Shown: positions 22,367-31,204, counted from the first letter of the stretch. The stretch: 33,471 bases of DNA from Pollutibacter sp044353505 (GCA_044353505.1 JBILBU010000025.1:1-33471); one strand, 5' to 3'. Numbers and translations are program-made. The notes: generated by a model from the letters alone, not told the origin.

Positions 22367-23879
22367 TTTCTCTGTCAATTTTATTTAGGAATAATTGTGC
22401 ATTTGCCAGGTGAGCTGCTTTTTTTGCTTCACTCATTTTTTCGTAGGTTCTTACCAGCATCCCAAGTCTAGGGTTTGATAGGAAGAAGTCGCTATGCTTA
22501 TGCATGAACTGCCAAAACAATCCGTCCCATATCATATCCCAGCCAACCTCTGCTGCAGGAACTGATGTTTTTTTGTAGTCACTCATTTTAAAAATATAAT
22601 TACTTCCACTGATGTAGGGCTTTGTTGCCATGAGGCCACCATCAGCAAACTGTGTCATGCCGTATACATTTGGCACCATAACCCAATCGTATGCATCAAT
22701 AAATAATTCCATAAACCATCTGTGTACTTCGTTCGGATCAAACTCGCACAGCAAGAAAAAATTACCAAGAATCATCAGTCGTTCAATATGATGTGCATAT
22801 CCAGTATCTAGTATTTTCTTTATTGTATCGTCGATTGGCAGGATTCCTGTTGTGCCATTGTAAAAGGAGGGCGGAATCTTTCTGTTAAAGCCCCAGTAGT
22901 TGGTTGTTCTTTGTTTGCTTCCCCGCATTTCATAGATGATTCTGATAAATTCGCGCCAGCCTACGACCTGTCTAATAAATCCTTCAAGTGAATTGATGGG
23001 TATATTATTTTTTTGTGCATGCTCAATGGCTTGATCTACTATGAATCCTGGATTGATTAAGCCATTGTTCATCATTGGGGAGAGGATGCTATGGAAGAGG
23101 AATTTCTCTTTAGCAACCATAGCATCTTCATAAGTTCCAAAATCGGGGAATCTCATTTTTAAAAAGTTATTCAGCAGCGTGATGCTTGCTGTTGAATTCC
23201 ATGCCCAGGGATAGGTGCCAGATGCTGGCTTAATGTATCCAGGGTTATTGCCAAAGTATTTTTCGGTATAGTGGATGGCCTCCGTCACGAATGCATCTGA
23301 TGCAGGAAACTCAATAGAAGGAAGGACCGTTTTAGGAGGTAGCTTTTTTCTATTTTCTGCATCGAAGCTCCATTTACCACCAACTGGTCCGCCTTTTTCA
23401 TCCAACATCAGGTTTAATCTTTTTCTCTGCGCGATGTAGAAGTCGGTCTGATGAAAATGTTTTTTGTCTTTGAAGAAGTCAGTTCCAGTATCTAATGCAG
23501 TTAAGAAATTCGGATTTGGATATACTACTGAAGTGAGTCCTGTTTTTGATAGTGACGAATTAATTCTTCTTTTGAGTAGATAGTCTGTTGGGTCGCAAAA
23601 ATGAATTGTCTTTACTCCTTTTTGTTCAAGTGCATCAATCAGTCTTTCTATGGCGGATATTGATTCAAGTGACTCCACATAGGACACCTCATGACCATTT
23701 TGGGTCAATAACTGCTCAAAAGACTTCATGCTTGATCGGTGCAGTACAATTTTTTGCTTGTGAAATTTGTATTGCTTAAAGAATAGGTACTCTTCAATCA
23801 AATACACCGGCCTGCCGCTCTCAATAGCTGGATGGTTTTCGAATAGCTGGTGTGGAAAAACTAATGTTGCTGCTCTCAT
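22341..23879 (-). CDS. Photolyase/cryptochrome family protein (FeS-BCP/PhrB-like), cluster cysteines missing
   Basis: FAD protein of the photolyase-cryptochrome superfamily in the prokaryotic (6-4) photolyase/PhrB-like branch, 512 residues from ATG 23879 (a TTG at 23882 opens the frame). The N-terminal domain (AATLVFPHQLFENHP) would bind an antenna pigment. VVGWREFIRIIYEMRG, ILGNFFLLCEFDP and PNVYGMTQFADGGLMATKPY are typical of the FAD-binding domain. In PhrB four Cys bind a 4Fe-4S cluster; this protein has only two cysteines in all (C95 and C378). The segment after MSDY, where CxxC is expected, reads KKTSVPAAEVGWDM. It heads the minus-strand operon with the flavin reductase and thioesterase genes. 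DNA repair or light sensing are both possible. Confidence 0.85.
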   Translation of the reverse strand: MRAATLVFPHQLFENHPAIESGRPVYLIEEYLFFKQYKFHKQKIVLHRSSMKSFEQLLTQNGHEVSYVESLESISAIERLIDALEQKGVKTIHFCDPTDYLLKRRINSSLSKTGLTSVVYPNPNFLTALDTGTDFFKDKKHFHQTDFYIAQRKRLNLMLDEKGGPVGGKWSFDAENRKKLPPKTVLPSIEFPASDAFVTEAIHYTEKYFGNNPGYIKPASGTYPWAWNSTASITLLNNFLKMRFPDFGTYEDAMVAKEKFLFHSILSPMMNNGLINPGFIVDQAIEHAQKNNIPINSLEGFIRQVVGWREFIRIIYEMRGSKQRTTNYWGFNRKIPPSFYNGTTGILPIDDTIKKILDTGYAHHIERLMILGNFFLLCEFDPNEVHRWFMELFIDAYDWVMVPNVYGMTQFADGGLMATKPYISGSNYIFKMSDYKKTSVPAAEVGWDMIWDGLFWQFMHKHSDFFLSNPRLGMLVRTYEKMSEAKKAAHLANAQLFLNKIDRENEKTMEQG

Positions 23880-23927
23880 CAAGAATCAAAACAAATTTCC
23901 CTTTTAAATGTTTTATAAAAAAAGAAG

Positions 23928-24644
23928 ATGGAAAAACTCATTGGAAAGAAAATAGTTATTGCTGGGGCTACCGGCGGAATAGGATCTCAACTCTGTAAAT
24001 TATTGCACCAAAGTGGAGCAGAGCTTTTTCTTACAGGTAGAAATCATGAAAAGCTAGCAGCGATTGCAACTTCAATGGGTATACCATCCACACAAATCTT
24101 CGCCGCAGACATTGCCGATCCCGCGGCTGTTCAAGCAATGTCTGAAGCTGCCTTTGCGGCAATTGGAACTCCTGACATATTAATCAATGCGGCAGGCATA
24201 GGAATCATTAAATCAATTGATCAGCTCAGTATTGAAGACTTCACCCAATCTTTACAAACAAACCTCATAGGGTCTTTTCTGTTGGTCAAGGCATTTCTAC
24301 CGGGGATGAAAGAGGTGAAAAAAGGCCTTATCATTAATATCCCTGGAGTGTTGGGAAAAGTGCCAATGGCAGGTGCAGCTGCTTATTCAGCGAGTAAGTA
24401 CGGCATTGTGGGCATGATGCAAAGCATACGAGAGGAGTTGAAACGAACCGAAATAAGAATTACCAATTTATTTCTTGGTGGTGTTGATTCTCCATTTTGG
24501 GATAGCATCGACCTTAAGGTCCAAAAAGAAAAAATGATCCGTGAGGAGGAAGCTGCCAGGGCAATTTGGTTTTTGTGTCAACAGCCTGCAGGAGGAGTAG
24601 TGAGTGAGATGGTATTACAGCCATTCAACCACCAGGCAATATAA
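23928..24644 (+). CDS. Short-chain dehydrogenase/reductase, catalytic Ser replaced
   Basis: Rossmann-fold NAD(P)(H)-binding protein, 238 residues. The cofactor loop is AGATGGIGS (12-20), followed by NAAG (87-90), N112, and the catalytic pair Y153-K157 in YSASKYG. The active-site serine should lie 13 residues before Tyr, but that position is Gly140 (IINIPGVLGK). It may therefore be a weak or specialised oxidoreductase. It is divergent from the photolyase-like gene with only 48 bp between start codons and has no clear promoter of its own there. Its stop is 5 nt from the convergent mgtE stop. The substrate is unknown. Confidence 0.82.
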   Translation: MEKLIGKKIVIAGATGGIGSQLCKLLHQSGAELFLTGRNHEKLAAIATSMGIPSTQIFAADIADPAAVQAMSEAAFAAIGTPDILINAAGIGIIKSIDQLSIEDFTQSLQTNLIGSFLLVKAFLPGMKEVKKGLIINIPGVLGKVPMAGAAAYSASKYGIVGMMQSIREELKRTEIRITNLFLGGVDSPFWDSIDLKVQKEKMIREEEAARAIWFLCQQPAGGVVSEMVLQPFNHQAI

Positions 24645-24649
24645 CATCA

Positions 24650-26041
24650 TCAAAGCATGACGCCACGCAAAAAGAAATAGGCGCAGTTGAAGTAGATGAT
24701 CACGCCAGTAACATCTACGAGTGTTGCCACGAAAGGTGCAGAGGAAACAGCAGGGTCAGCCCCAAGACGCTTCAGTACTATGGGGAGCATTGATCCTGTG
24801 ATGGTGCCAAACATAACCACGCCAATGAGTGAAATTCCTACTACCGAAGCAATGAGCAGGTAGTGTGGGCCGTAGACTTCAGGGAATATCTGCGACCAGA
24901 GCGCCACGCGAACAAATCCAATGATGCCCAGTACCGCACCAAGCATAAGGCCTGAAATGATTTCTCTTTTCATCACATTCCACCAGTCAGCCAGTGTTAC
25001 TTCACCCACGGTGAGTGCCTGAATAATCAACGACGATGCCTGTGATCCGGTATTGCCTCCACTAGAAATAATTAGAGGGATAAAAAGTGATAGTACGAGT
25101 GCTTTTTCAAGTGCAAGTTCATAGGATGCCATTGCGGTGGCGGTGAGCATTTCACCGAGAAAGAGAACAATCAACCATCCAACACGTTTTTTGAAGAGTC
25201 TGAAAATGGAGATTTCCAGATAGGGTTCTTCAAGGGCCTCGGTACCCCCCATTTTTTGCATATCCTCACTAAACTCTTCATTGGCTACCCAGAGCACGTC
25301 ATCAATCGTTACGATGCCGAGCATAATGTTGTTATTGTCTACTACAGGCAATGCCACCCTGTTGTTCATTTTGAACACTTGGTTTGCCAGTTCTTGGTCG
25401 TCATTGACATTGAGTGCAATGTACCTGCCATCTGTAAGTGCAGATACCGCCCTATCTGGAGGGGCCAGGAGAAACTCTCTTATTCTTACGTCATCCACCA
25501 GTTGACCTTGCTGATTGACAACATAGATTACATCAATCGTTTCACTCGCCTTTCCATTTTTTCTTATATGGTCTAATACTTCGCTGGTTGTCCATTCCGG
25601 CTGAACCGCTATATAGTCTGGGGTCATGAGTCGACCCACACTGCTTTCTGGGTATCCTAGCAGGGAAAGCGTGATTTTTCTCTCCTCAGGATTTAAGAGT
25701 TTAATAAGTTCCCTTACCGCTTCAGTTGGAAGTTCCTCAAGGAATGCTGTGCGGTCATCTGCAGGAAGTTCGTTTAGGAGTGCCGCAGTTTTTAGGGGCT
25801 GAAGCTCTTGGATGATCGTCTTTTGAGTGCCCAGTTCCATTATTTTGAATGTACTGGCGGCCCTGTGAACGGATAATGAGTCGATAATCTCAGTTGCCTT
25901 GTCTTCATTTTCCTCGATGAGTACCGATACATCGCTGATGTTCAGGTTGTTCAGAAATTCATGCATACGCATCTTGTCCCCTGATTGGAGGATGCTGTCG
26001 AATTCTTCCTGAATTTCAAGGTTGTTTACAACCTGGTTCAT
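24650..26041 (-). CDS. mgtE: Magnesium transporter MgtE
   Basis: Inner-membrane Mg2+ channel, 463 residues. Order: an N-terminal helical domain (about 1-125, with repeats such as LLNELPADDRTAFLEELP), two CBS domains (about 135-260; VGRLMTPDYIAVQP and RVALPVVDNNNIMLGIVTID), a connecting helix, and five membrane helices. The pore signature SSGGNTGSQASSL and the helix with GADPAVSSAPFVATLVD, whose Asp lines the selectivity site, are intact. In known structures the cytosolic domains close the pore when Mg2+ is high, so regulation is built into the protein. It diverges from aroK. Confidence 0.96.
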   Translation of the reverse strand: MNQVVNNLEIQEEFDSILQSGDKMRMHEFLNNLNISDVSVLIEENEDKATEIIDSLSVHRAASTFKIMELGTQKTIIQELQPLKTAALLNELPADDRTAFLEELPTEAVRELIKLLNPEERKITLSLLGYPESSVGRLMTPDYIAVQPEWTTSEVLDHIRKNGKASETIDVIYVVNQQGQLVDDVRIREFLLAPPDRAVSALTDGRYIALNVNDDQELANQVFKMNNRVALPVVDNNNIMLGIVTIDDVLWVANEEFSEDMQKMGGTEALEEPYLEISIFRLFKKRVGWLIVLFLGEMLTATAMASYELALEKALVLSLFIPLIISSGGNTGSQASSLIIQALTVGEVTLADWWNVMKREIISGLMLGAVLGIIGFVRVALWSQIFPEVYGPHYLLIASVVGISLIGVVMFGTITGSMLPIVLKRLGADPAVSSAPFVATLVDVTGVIIYFNCAYFFLRGVML

Positions 26042-26137
26042 CGTTCAAGTTATTTCGGCTAAATTAATCATAGTTTTTAACCCTGCCATATTAACTTATG
26101 CTTTGATCAGAACTTCTTCTGTGAGCCACAACTTTCT

Positions 26138-26145
26138 TACCTTTG
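26138..26145 (+). promoter_or_regulatory. -7 element of the aroK promoter
   Basis: TACCTTTG, 56 nt before the aroK ATG. It supports the internal start at 26202 over the longer frame from 26022, because initiation near 26151 would exclude the upstream ATG. Confidence 0.65.
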
Positions 26146-26201
26146 AGAAGTGTAGGCCAGTCAGCGCAGGTTCTCAGATCATCCTTCTTACTATTTATTT
26201 T

Positions 26202-26744
26202 ATGATCATTTTCTTGTTAGGGTTTATGGGGGCTGGTAAATCTTTTTATGCTGAAAAAATAGCAGCAATGATGAAGATTCCCTTCATAGATCTTGATGTC
26301 GAGTTGGAGCGACAAGAAGGTATTTCTGTCAGTGAAATTTTTGCCACAAAAGGGGAAGTTGAGTTCAGGCGCTTAGAGGCTTCTTTGTTGAGGCAGCGGG
26401 TAGCATCATTCAATGAAAAGTCTGGTTCTGCTATCGATGCGGATAATTTTTTTGCTTTAATAGCATGTGGAGGAGGTACTCCTTGTTTTCATGATAATAT
26501 GGATTGGATGAATCAGCACGGACTAACGATTTGGATTAATCCTTCGTCTGAGGTGCTTAAACAGCGCTTGGTTTTGGAGAAGGCAAAAAGGCCACTGATT
26601 GCAGGATTATCTGGAGAGGAATTTGATAAATATATTGACACCCAATTGAGCATCAGGGAACAGTACTACGCCATGGCCAACCTACAGATTACCAATTCAG
26701 AAACTCCGATAGAAGAAATTATTAATAAAATCAACAATGCATAA
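26202..26744 (+). CDS. aroK: Shikimate kinase
   Basis: Phosphorylates shikimate at O3 with ATP, the fifth step of the chorismate pathway. It has 180 residues from ATG 26202. Walker A is GFMGAGKS (7-14). D32 and R56 (IDLD, EFRR) bind shikimate, and GGG (90-92) is the second substrate loop. KRPLI (129-133) is the lid arginine motif, and R152 (IREQYY) lies at the usual adenine side. The frame is open from 26022, but that extension is hydrophobic, not family-like, and precedes the promoter. Its 3' end overlaps the DUF423 gene by 8 bp. Confidence 0.93.
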   Translation: MIIFLLGFMGAGKSFYAEKIAAMMKIPFIDLDVELERQEGISVSEIFATKGEVEFRRLEASLLRQRVASFNEKSGSAIDADNFFALIACGGGTPCFHDNMDWMNQHGLTIWINPSSEVLKQRLVLEKAKRPLIAGLSGEEFDKYIDTQLSIREQYYAMANLQITNSETPIEEIINKINNA

Positions 26745-27156
26745 GTTATTTTTTAAAGCTGCATCAATCTTTGCTGCAGTAGCTGTAATATTTGGTGCCT
26801 TTGGAGCGCACCTTCTAAAAAGGCATTTATCTGCTGATGATCTCACCGGTTACCACACAGCAGTTGACTATCAGATGACTCATGCAGTAGGGATTTTTAT
26901 TGCAGGTATAATTTATCGCTTCTACAGTGGCAGAAGGCTTATCTGGGCTGGGTATTGTTTTATGTTGGGCATTCTGTTTTTTTCGGGTTCAATTTATCTG
27001 AGGTTGTTGTTTAATTATCTGCAATTGGATTGGGGACGGATTGTCATTATGTTTGCTCCTGTGGGGGGTATTCTTTTTACACTTGGCTGGGTTTTTATTC
27101 TTAGTTCAATACCCAAAAAAAAGAATCTTCCTAAAACCCCCAATGAAGAAGCTTAA
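26737..27156 (+). CDS. DUF423 (YgdD/TMEM256-like) membrane protein
   Basis: Small inner-membrane protein of unknown function, 139 residues. FGAFGAHLLKRHL (about 20-32), then a segment around DYQMTHAVGIFIAG, are the family signature. Four hydrophobic helices are visible (about 6-27, 49-62, 71-90, 102-124), with a Lys-rich cytosolic tail. Its ATG overlaps the end of aroK (8 bp), so the two are likely translated together; a functional link to aromatic synthesis is not implied. Confidence 0.86.
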   Translation: MHKLFFKAASIFAAVAVIFGAFGAHLLKRHLSADDLTGYHTAVDYQMTHAVGIFIAGIIYRFYSGRRLIWAGYCFMLGILFFSGSIYLRLLFNYLQLDWGRIVIMFAPVGGILFTLGWVFILSSIPKKKNLPKTPNEEA

Positions 27157-27186
27157 CCTATTATGGGTGTCATCAAGCTCTTTCTC

Positions 27187-27217
27187 TTTCATTTCAGCTG
27201 AAATAGCTGTATTTTTG
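27187..27217 (+). promoter_or_regulatory. Probable ftsK promoter
   Basis: TTTC (27187-27190; consensus TTTG), 19-nt spacer, TATTTTTG (27210-27217), within the 109-bp gap between DUF423 and ftsK. The start point near 27223 gives a leader of about 43 nt. Confidence 0.55.
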
Positions 27218-27265
27218 AAGGAGGTTCTTAAGCATTCAAACAATAATAAATCTGATCAATAGCAC

Positions 27266-29731
27266 ATGGGCAACCGATTAAAATCTCCCAAGCCGGAAGT
27301 AGATCCTGAAGTACTTGTGGACGATAAGGAAGAGGCGGTTGAAATCAAGTCGCTGGTCAAGGACGAGCGAACCCAAAAGATTCTAGGATCCCTGCTGATC
27401 TTTATCTGTTTCTTTTTATTTGTTGCTTTCACATCATACCTTTTTACCTGGATGGAAGATCAGGATAAGGTAAGAAATACTGGCGCCTCAATATTAATGC
27501 CTAATGAGCTTGAGATAAGCAATCAGCTTGGAAGCTTTGGAGCTTATGTGTCTTTTCTGTTTTTCGAATACGGATTTGGTATAGCATCCTATCTATTTTG
27601 TTCTCTGTTTTTTGTGATGGGTATAAATCTGCTTTTTGATAGGGTTGTTTTTTCTGTATGGAGAAACCTGCGTTATCTGGTGATGGGGTTGTTGGTGATT
27701 AGTGTTAGCGCCTCTTTTTTTACACCTACCGCCTCTTTTAATTGGGGTGGGGCTTTTGGCAAGTATGCTGCTGGCTGGCTGACTGCCGTGATTGGCCACT
27801 TAGGCACCTTGGCATTGATTTCCATCTCACTTTTTTCTTATGTTATATGGAGGTTCAATCCTGTATTCAATTGGCCTGTTTTTGGTAAGGGAATAGCTAC
27901 GCCTTTGACTGACCATCTTGAGTCTACTTCACTTGGCGTTGAGCCAGATCCGGAAGAGATTCAACCACGTTTAGACCTGACTGAAGGGAACCTGTTGAAA
28001 AAAGGAAGCGTGCCTCTTGCTATTAATCATCCAGTTCATGCAGAGCCGCTCGCCGAACTTATTGCCAACGACCAACTGCCTGAATTGATTTTGGAAGATG
28101 AAAGTCTAGAAACCAAAGAAGTTACGGAACTGGAAGCTCCAGGCCCAGTCGAAGAGTTGCCACTTGAGATTAAGCCCTTACAAAAAGATGCAGGGCTCTC
28201 TCCGAAAGCCGCAGCAGTATTGGCCTCTGCAAAATTTGATCCCATCGCTGACCTGAAGGGGTATAAGTATCCGTCTTTGGATTTGCTAGCGCAATACTCA
28301 GGAGAGAAAATTGTCATGGACCAAACAGAACTCGAGGCGAATAAGACGCAGATCATGAAAACCCTAAAGAACTATGACATTGATATTCAAAAGATATTTG
28401 CAACAGTTGGTCCAACGGTAACACTATACGAAATCGTTCCTGCTGCAGGGGTAAGGATATCACGCATTAAGAATCTTGAGGATGATATTGCGTTGAGTTT
28501 ATCAGCACTTGGCATCAGGATTATTGCACCAATTCCAGGCAAGGGAACCATAGGGATTGAAGTTCCCAATGTGAAAAAAAGTATTGTTGGAATGCGTGCA
28601 CTTCTTTCCTCTGATAAATTTCAAAAAAACGACTTTGCACTGCCAATTGCATTGGGAAAAAAGATCGATAACGAAAATTTCATAGTTGATCTAGCCGCAA
28701 TGCCCCACCTCTTGATGGCAGGAGCAACAGGCCAGGGTAAATCAGTCGGACTGAACGCCATCTTGGTGTCCTTGCTCTACAAAAAGCATCCCTCTCAACT
28801 TAAGTTTGTACTTGTTGATCCTAAAAAAGTAGAGCTGAGTCTGTATAGAATTATTGAGAAACATTTTCTGGCAAAGCTTCCTGGTGAAGATGATGCCATT
28901 ATCACCGATACCCGCAAAGTTGTAAATACACTCAATGCATTGTGTATAGAAATGGACGAAAGGTATGATCTGCTAAAAGAAGCAGGGTGCAGAAATATTC
29001 GTGAATACAATGCCAAATTTGCTGAAAGAAGGCTTAGTCCGGAAAAGGGGCATAAGTTTCTTCCTTTCATTGTGTTGGTCATTGATGAGTTTGCAGACTT
29101 GATTATGACTGCAGGAAAAGAGATTGAAACGCCAATTGCCAGGTTGGCACAACTTGCCAGAGCCGTGGGCATTCACTTGATTGTAGCAACGCAGCGCCCT
29201 TCAGTAAATATCATCACAGGTACGATTAAAGCGAACTTCCCTGCCCGTATCGCTTTTAAGGTTTCCTCCAAAGTGGATAGTCGAACTATTCTTGATATTG
29301 GTGGTGCTGAGCAATTGATTGGAAGAGGAGATATGCTTGTTTCGTATATGGGTGAGGTTACAAGAGTGCAGTGTGCTTTTGTAGATACGCCTGAAGTGGA
29401 GAAGGTGGTTGATTTTATTGGTCAGCAGCAAGGCTATGCATCTGCATTTGAACTTCCTGAGGTAGTTGATGAAAAGGATATGGATGATCGTGAGCTTGAT
29501 TTGCTGAGCAAAGACCCACTCTTTAATGATGCCGCTCGTCTTATCGTACAAAGTCAGATGGGCTCAACCTCCTTGATTCAAAGGAGACTAAAACTGGGAT
29601 ATAACCGTGCTGGCAGGGTTATGGATCAGCTTGAGGCCGCTGGAATTGTAGGACCAAGCAAGGGCAGTAAGGTGCGGGAGGTATTGTACAAAACAGAATA
29701 CGAACTTGATCAGTATTTGAATTCAATCTAA
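27266..29731 (+). CDS. ftsK: DNA translocase FtsK/SpoIIIE
   Basis: Septum-anchored hexameric motor that pumps chromosome ends into daughter cells and triggers dimer resolution. It has 821 residues. Four N-terminal membrane helices lie at about 40-62, 92-122, 136-153 and 171-195. An acidic, proline-containing linker (about 215-310) is short compared with E. coli. The motor domain has Walker A GATGQGKS (486-493), Walker B VLVIDEFADL (603-612) and the ATQRPS segment (641-646). The gamma winged-helix domain (about 745-810, LIQRRLKLGYNRAGRVMDQL) reads the polar KOPS-like sites. It is followed 57 nt later by the lolA-like gene. Confidence 0.97.
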   Translation: MGNRLKSPKPEVDPEVLVDDKEEAVEIKSLVKDERTQKILGSLLIFICFFLFVAFTSYLFTWMEDQDKVRNTGASILMPNELEISNQLGSFGAYVSFLFFEYGFGIASYLFCSLFFVMGINLLFDRVVFSVWRNLRYLVMGLLVISVSASFFTPTASFNWGGAFGKYAAGWLTAVIGHLGTLALISISLFSYVIWRFNPVFNWPVFGKGIATPLTDHLESTSLGVEPDPEEIQPRLDLTEGNLLKKGSVPLAINHPVHAEPLAELIANDQLPELILEDESLETKEVTELEAPGPVEELPLEIKPLQKDAGLSPKAAAVLASAKFDPIADLKGYKYPSLDLLAQYSGEKIVMDQTELEANKTQIMKTLKNYDIDIQKIFATVGPTVTLYEIVPAAGVRISRIKNLEDDIALSLSALGIRIIAPIPGKGTIGIEVPNVKKSIVGMRALLSSDKFQKNDFALPIALGKKIDNENFIVDLAAMPHLLMAGATGQGKSVGLNAILVSLLYKKHPSQLKFVLVDPKKVELSLYRIIEKHFLAKLPGEDDAIITDTRKVVNTLNALCIEMDERYDLLKEAGCRNIREYNAKFAERRLSPEKGHKFLPFIVLVIDEFADLIMTAGKEIETPIARLAQLARAVGIHLIVATQRPSVNIITGTIKANFPARIAFKVSSKVDSRTILDIGGAEQLIGRGDMLVSYMGEVTRVQCAFVDTPEVEKVVDFIGQQQGYASAFELPEVVDEKDMDDRELDLLSKDPLFNDAARLIVQSQMGSTSLIQRRLKLGYNRAGRVMDQLEAAGIVGPSKGSKVREVLYKTEYELDQYLNSI

Positions 29732-29788
29732 TAGTCTTTTCTTTGCAGCACATTGTAGATTAACCCTGACTCTAAAACCAACGTTATC

Positions 29789-30460
29789 ATGCTTAGTAGA
29801 ATTTCCATCCTGTTCTTGGTTTCGGTTTTTTCATCTCTTCTCTCATTTGGACAATCTTCAAAGGGAATTGGGAAGAGTGACCCGGAAGCAAAAAAAGTGT
29901 TGGATGCTGTGAGTGAAAAGTTCAAGACCTTCAAAACTGTCAAGGCTAACTTTTCACTTAAAATTGAAAATGCAGCAGGAAAAGTTCAAGGAACAAAGAC
30001 CGGTACGGTGATGATGAAAGGAGTGAAGTATCGGGTTTCTATCACAGGCCAAGAAATTTTTTGTGATGGGTCAACGATTTGGAGCTTTGATGTTGGTGCA
30101 AATGAAGTGCAGGTGAGTACGCTTGACAACAGCAGTGGTTCAATCACCCCCCAAAAGTTATTTACGAATTTTTACGACAAAGACTTTTTGTTTATGTTGA
30201 ATCCGGAAATTAAGCGGGCTGGAAAAACATTTCAAGTCATAGAGCTCACACCCATTGATAAAACCAAGCCATTTTTTAAGGTGCTTGTAGAAGTTGATAA
30301 GTCAACAAAAACAATTATGTCTACTCAGGTATTTGAAAAAAATGGCAACAGGTATTTATATGCAATCAATTCGATGTCGACAACAGCTGTCTTGCCTGAT
30401 GAAGGGTTTTCTTTTAATCCAAAGAAATATCCCGGTGTAGAAGTTATAGACTTGCGCTGA
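29789..30460 (+). CDS. LolA-like outer-membrane lipoprotein carrier
   Basis: Periplasmic protein of the LolA/DUF2092-like fold that carries lipoproteins from the inner to the outer membrane. It has 223 residues, with a signal peptide (MLSRISILFLVSVFSSLLSF, cut probably before Gln22). After it, LDAVSEKFKTFKTVKANFSL opens the open-barrel fold, GTVMMKGVKYRV and FCDGSTIWSFD are typical strands, and FSFNPKKYPGVEVIDLR ends the family domain. It lies directly after ftsK in the same direction with no clear promoter of its own, so co-transcription is likely. Its stop is 4 nt from the convergent ubiX stop. Confidence 0.85.
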   Translation: MLSRISILFLVSVFSSLLSFGQSSKGIGKSDPEAKKVLDAVSEKFKTFKTVKANFSLKIENAAGKVQGTKTGTVMMKGVKYRVSITGQEIFCDGSTIWSFDVGANEVQVSTLDNSSGSITPQKLFTNFYDKDFLFMLNPEIKRAGKTFQVIELTPIDKTKPFFKVLVEVDKSTKTIMSTQVFEKNGNRYLYAINSMSTTAVLPDEGFSFNPKKYPGVEVIDLR

Positions 30461-30464
30461 GCAA

Positions 30465-31022
30465 TTATTTCCCCCACCGAAATGTGCTAATGTCAAAACC
30501 AGCGAGGTCAAGCACTCGGTCAACCACAGTTAATGCTACTTCTTCAATGGTCGTAGGGTTGCTGTAAAATGATGGGGTAGCAGGACAAATAATACCTCCA
30601 GCCAGGGTGAGGGTTTCCATGTTTCGAATGTGAATCAGGTTGTAGGGGGTTTCCCTGACAACACAAATCAACTTTCTTCTCTCTTTCAAAACCACATCAG
30701 CAGCTCTTGTAATCAAATCGTTTGAGGTTCCAGATGCAATGCGCGCAAGTGTACCCATGGAGCATGGGATAATAATCATGGTGTCGTATTTGCCTGAACC
30801 AGAGGCGAAGGGGGCATTAAAATCATGCTTACCGTAGATGGGAAGGTCTAGGTCGTTGTGTTTTTTATTACTCAGCTCTGTTTCCCAAACTTCTTTTGCA
30901 TTGTCTGAAAAAACAATGGAAACTTCTTCCCACTGCGCCTTCAATTGTTTCAGTTTGGCTATTAATAATTGTGCATAAATCGATCCGCTAGCACCAGTAA
31001 TCGCAACCACTATTTTTCTCAT
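30465..31022 (-). CDS. ubiX: Flavin prenyltransferase
   Basis: Attaches dimethylallyl to FMN to make the prenylated FMN used by UbiD-type decarboxylases. It has 185 residues from ATG 31022; a 9-codon upstream extension to 31049 is less likely. ITGASGSIYAQ (about 9-19) is the FMN phosphate loop. IIIPCSMGTLARIASGTSND, the RRKLICVVRETPYNLIH region and the ATPSFYSNP stretch are all UbiX hallmarks. No ubiD is in the window, so its client enzyme must lie elsewhere, for example in menaquinone or aromatic-acid metabolism. Confidence 0.94.
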   Translation of the reverse strand: MRKIVVAITGASGSIYAQLLIAKLKQLKAQWEEVSIVFSDNAKEVWETELSNKKHNDLDLPIYGKHDFNAPFASGSGKYDTMIIIPCSMGTLARIASGTSNDLITRAADVVLKERRKLICVVRETPYNLIHIRNMETLTLAGGIICPATPSFYSNPTTIEEVALTVVDRVLDLAGFDISTFRWGK

Positions 31023-31174
31023 ACGCTCAGATATTAAATCGATTAACAATAGTTATTGGAAAAGGTTAGGGCTGTTTAGAAAAAGCCAGCAGCAAATTTT
31101 CTTTCCATGGTGGCAATAACTCAATCAAAATCACGTTAATACTATGGTTTTTCAAAGGATATTGGATTTAATTC

Positions 31175-31196
31175 GGGCTGGATTTCTATCCGGCCC
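31175..31196. other. Nine-bp hairpin in the 191-bp ubiX / alpha-oxoamine synthase gap
   Basis: GGGCTGGAT (31175-31183) / ATCCGGCCC (31188-31196) with one G-T pair and TTCT loop. On the + strand it is followed by TCTTTATT, a poor T-run. No + strand gene precedes it, so its role is unclear. The rest of the gap (31050-31174) shows no gene I can support. Confidence 0.6.
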
Positions 31197-31204
31197 TCTT
31201 TATT

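Noticed and set aside
26022..26201. 60-residue N-terminal extension of shikimate kinase
   Set aside because: The Walker A strand begins right after ATG 26202, the extension is not family-like, and a TACCTTTG promoter core lies within it.
27218..27225. AAGGAGGT, a perfect Shine-Dalgarno match upstream of ftsK
   Set aside because: It lies 40 nt before the ftsK ATG, no start codon is 5-13 nt downstream, and it overlaps the predicted transcription start, so it is probably chance.
27041..27262. 73-codon frame between DUF423 and ftsK
   Set aside because: Mostly overlaps DUF423 in another frame, its protein is not family-like, and it has no plausible initiation signal.
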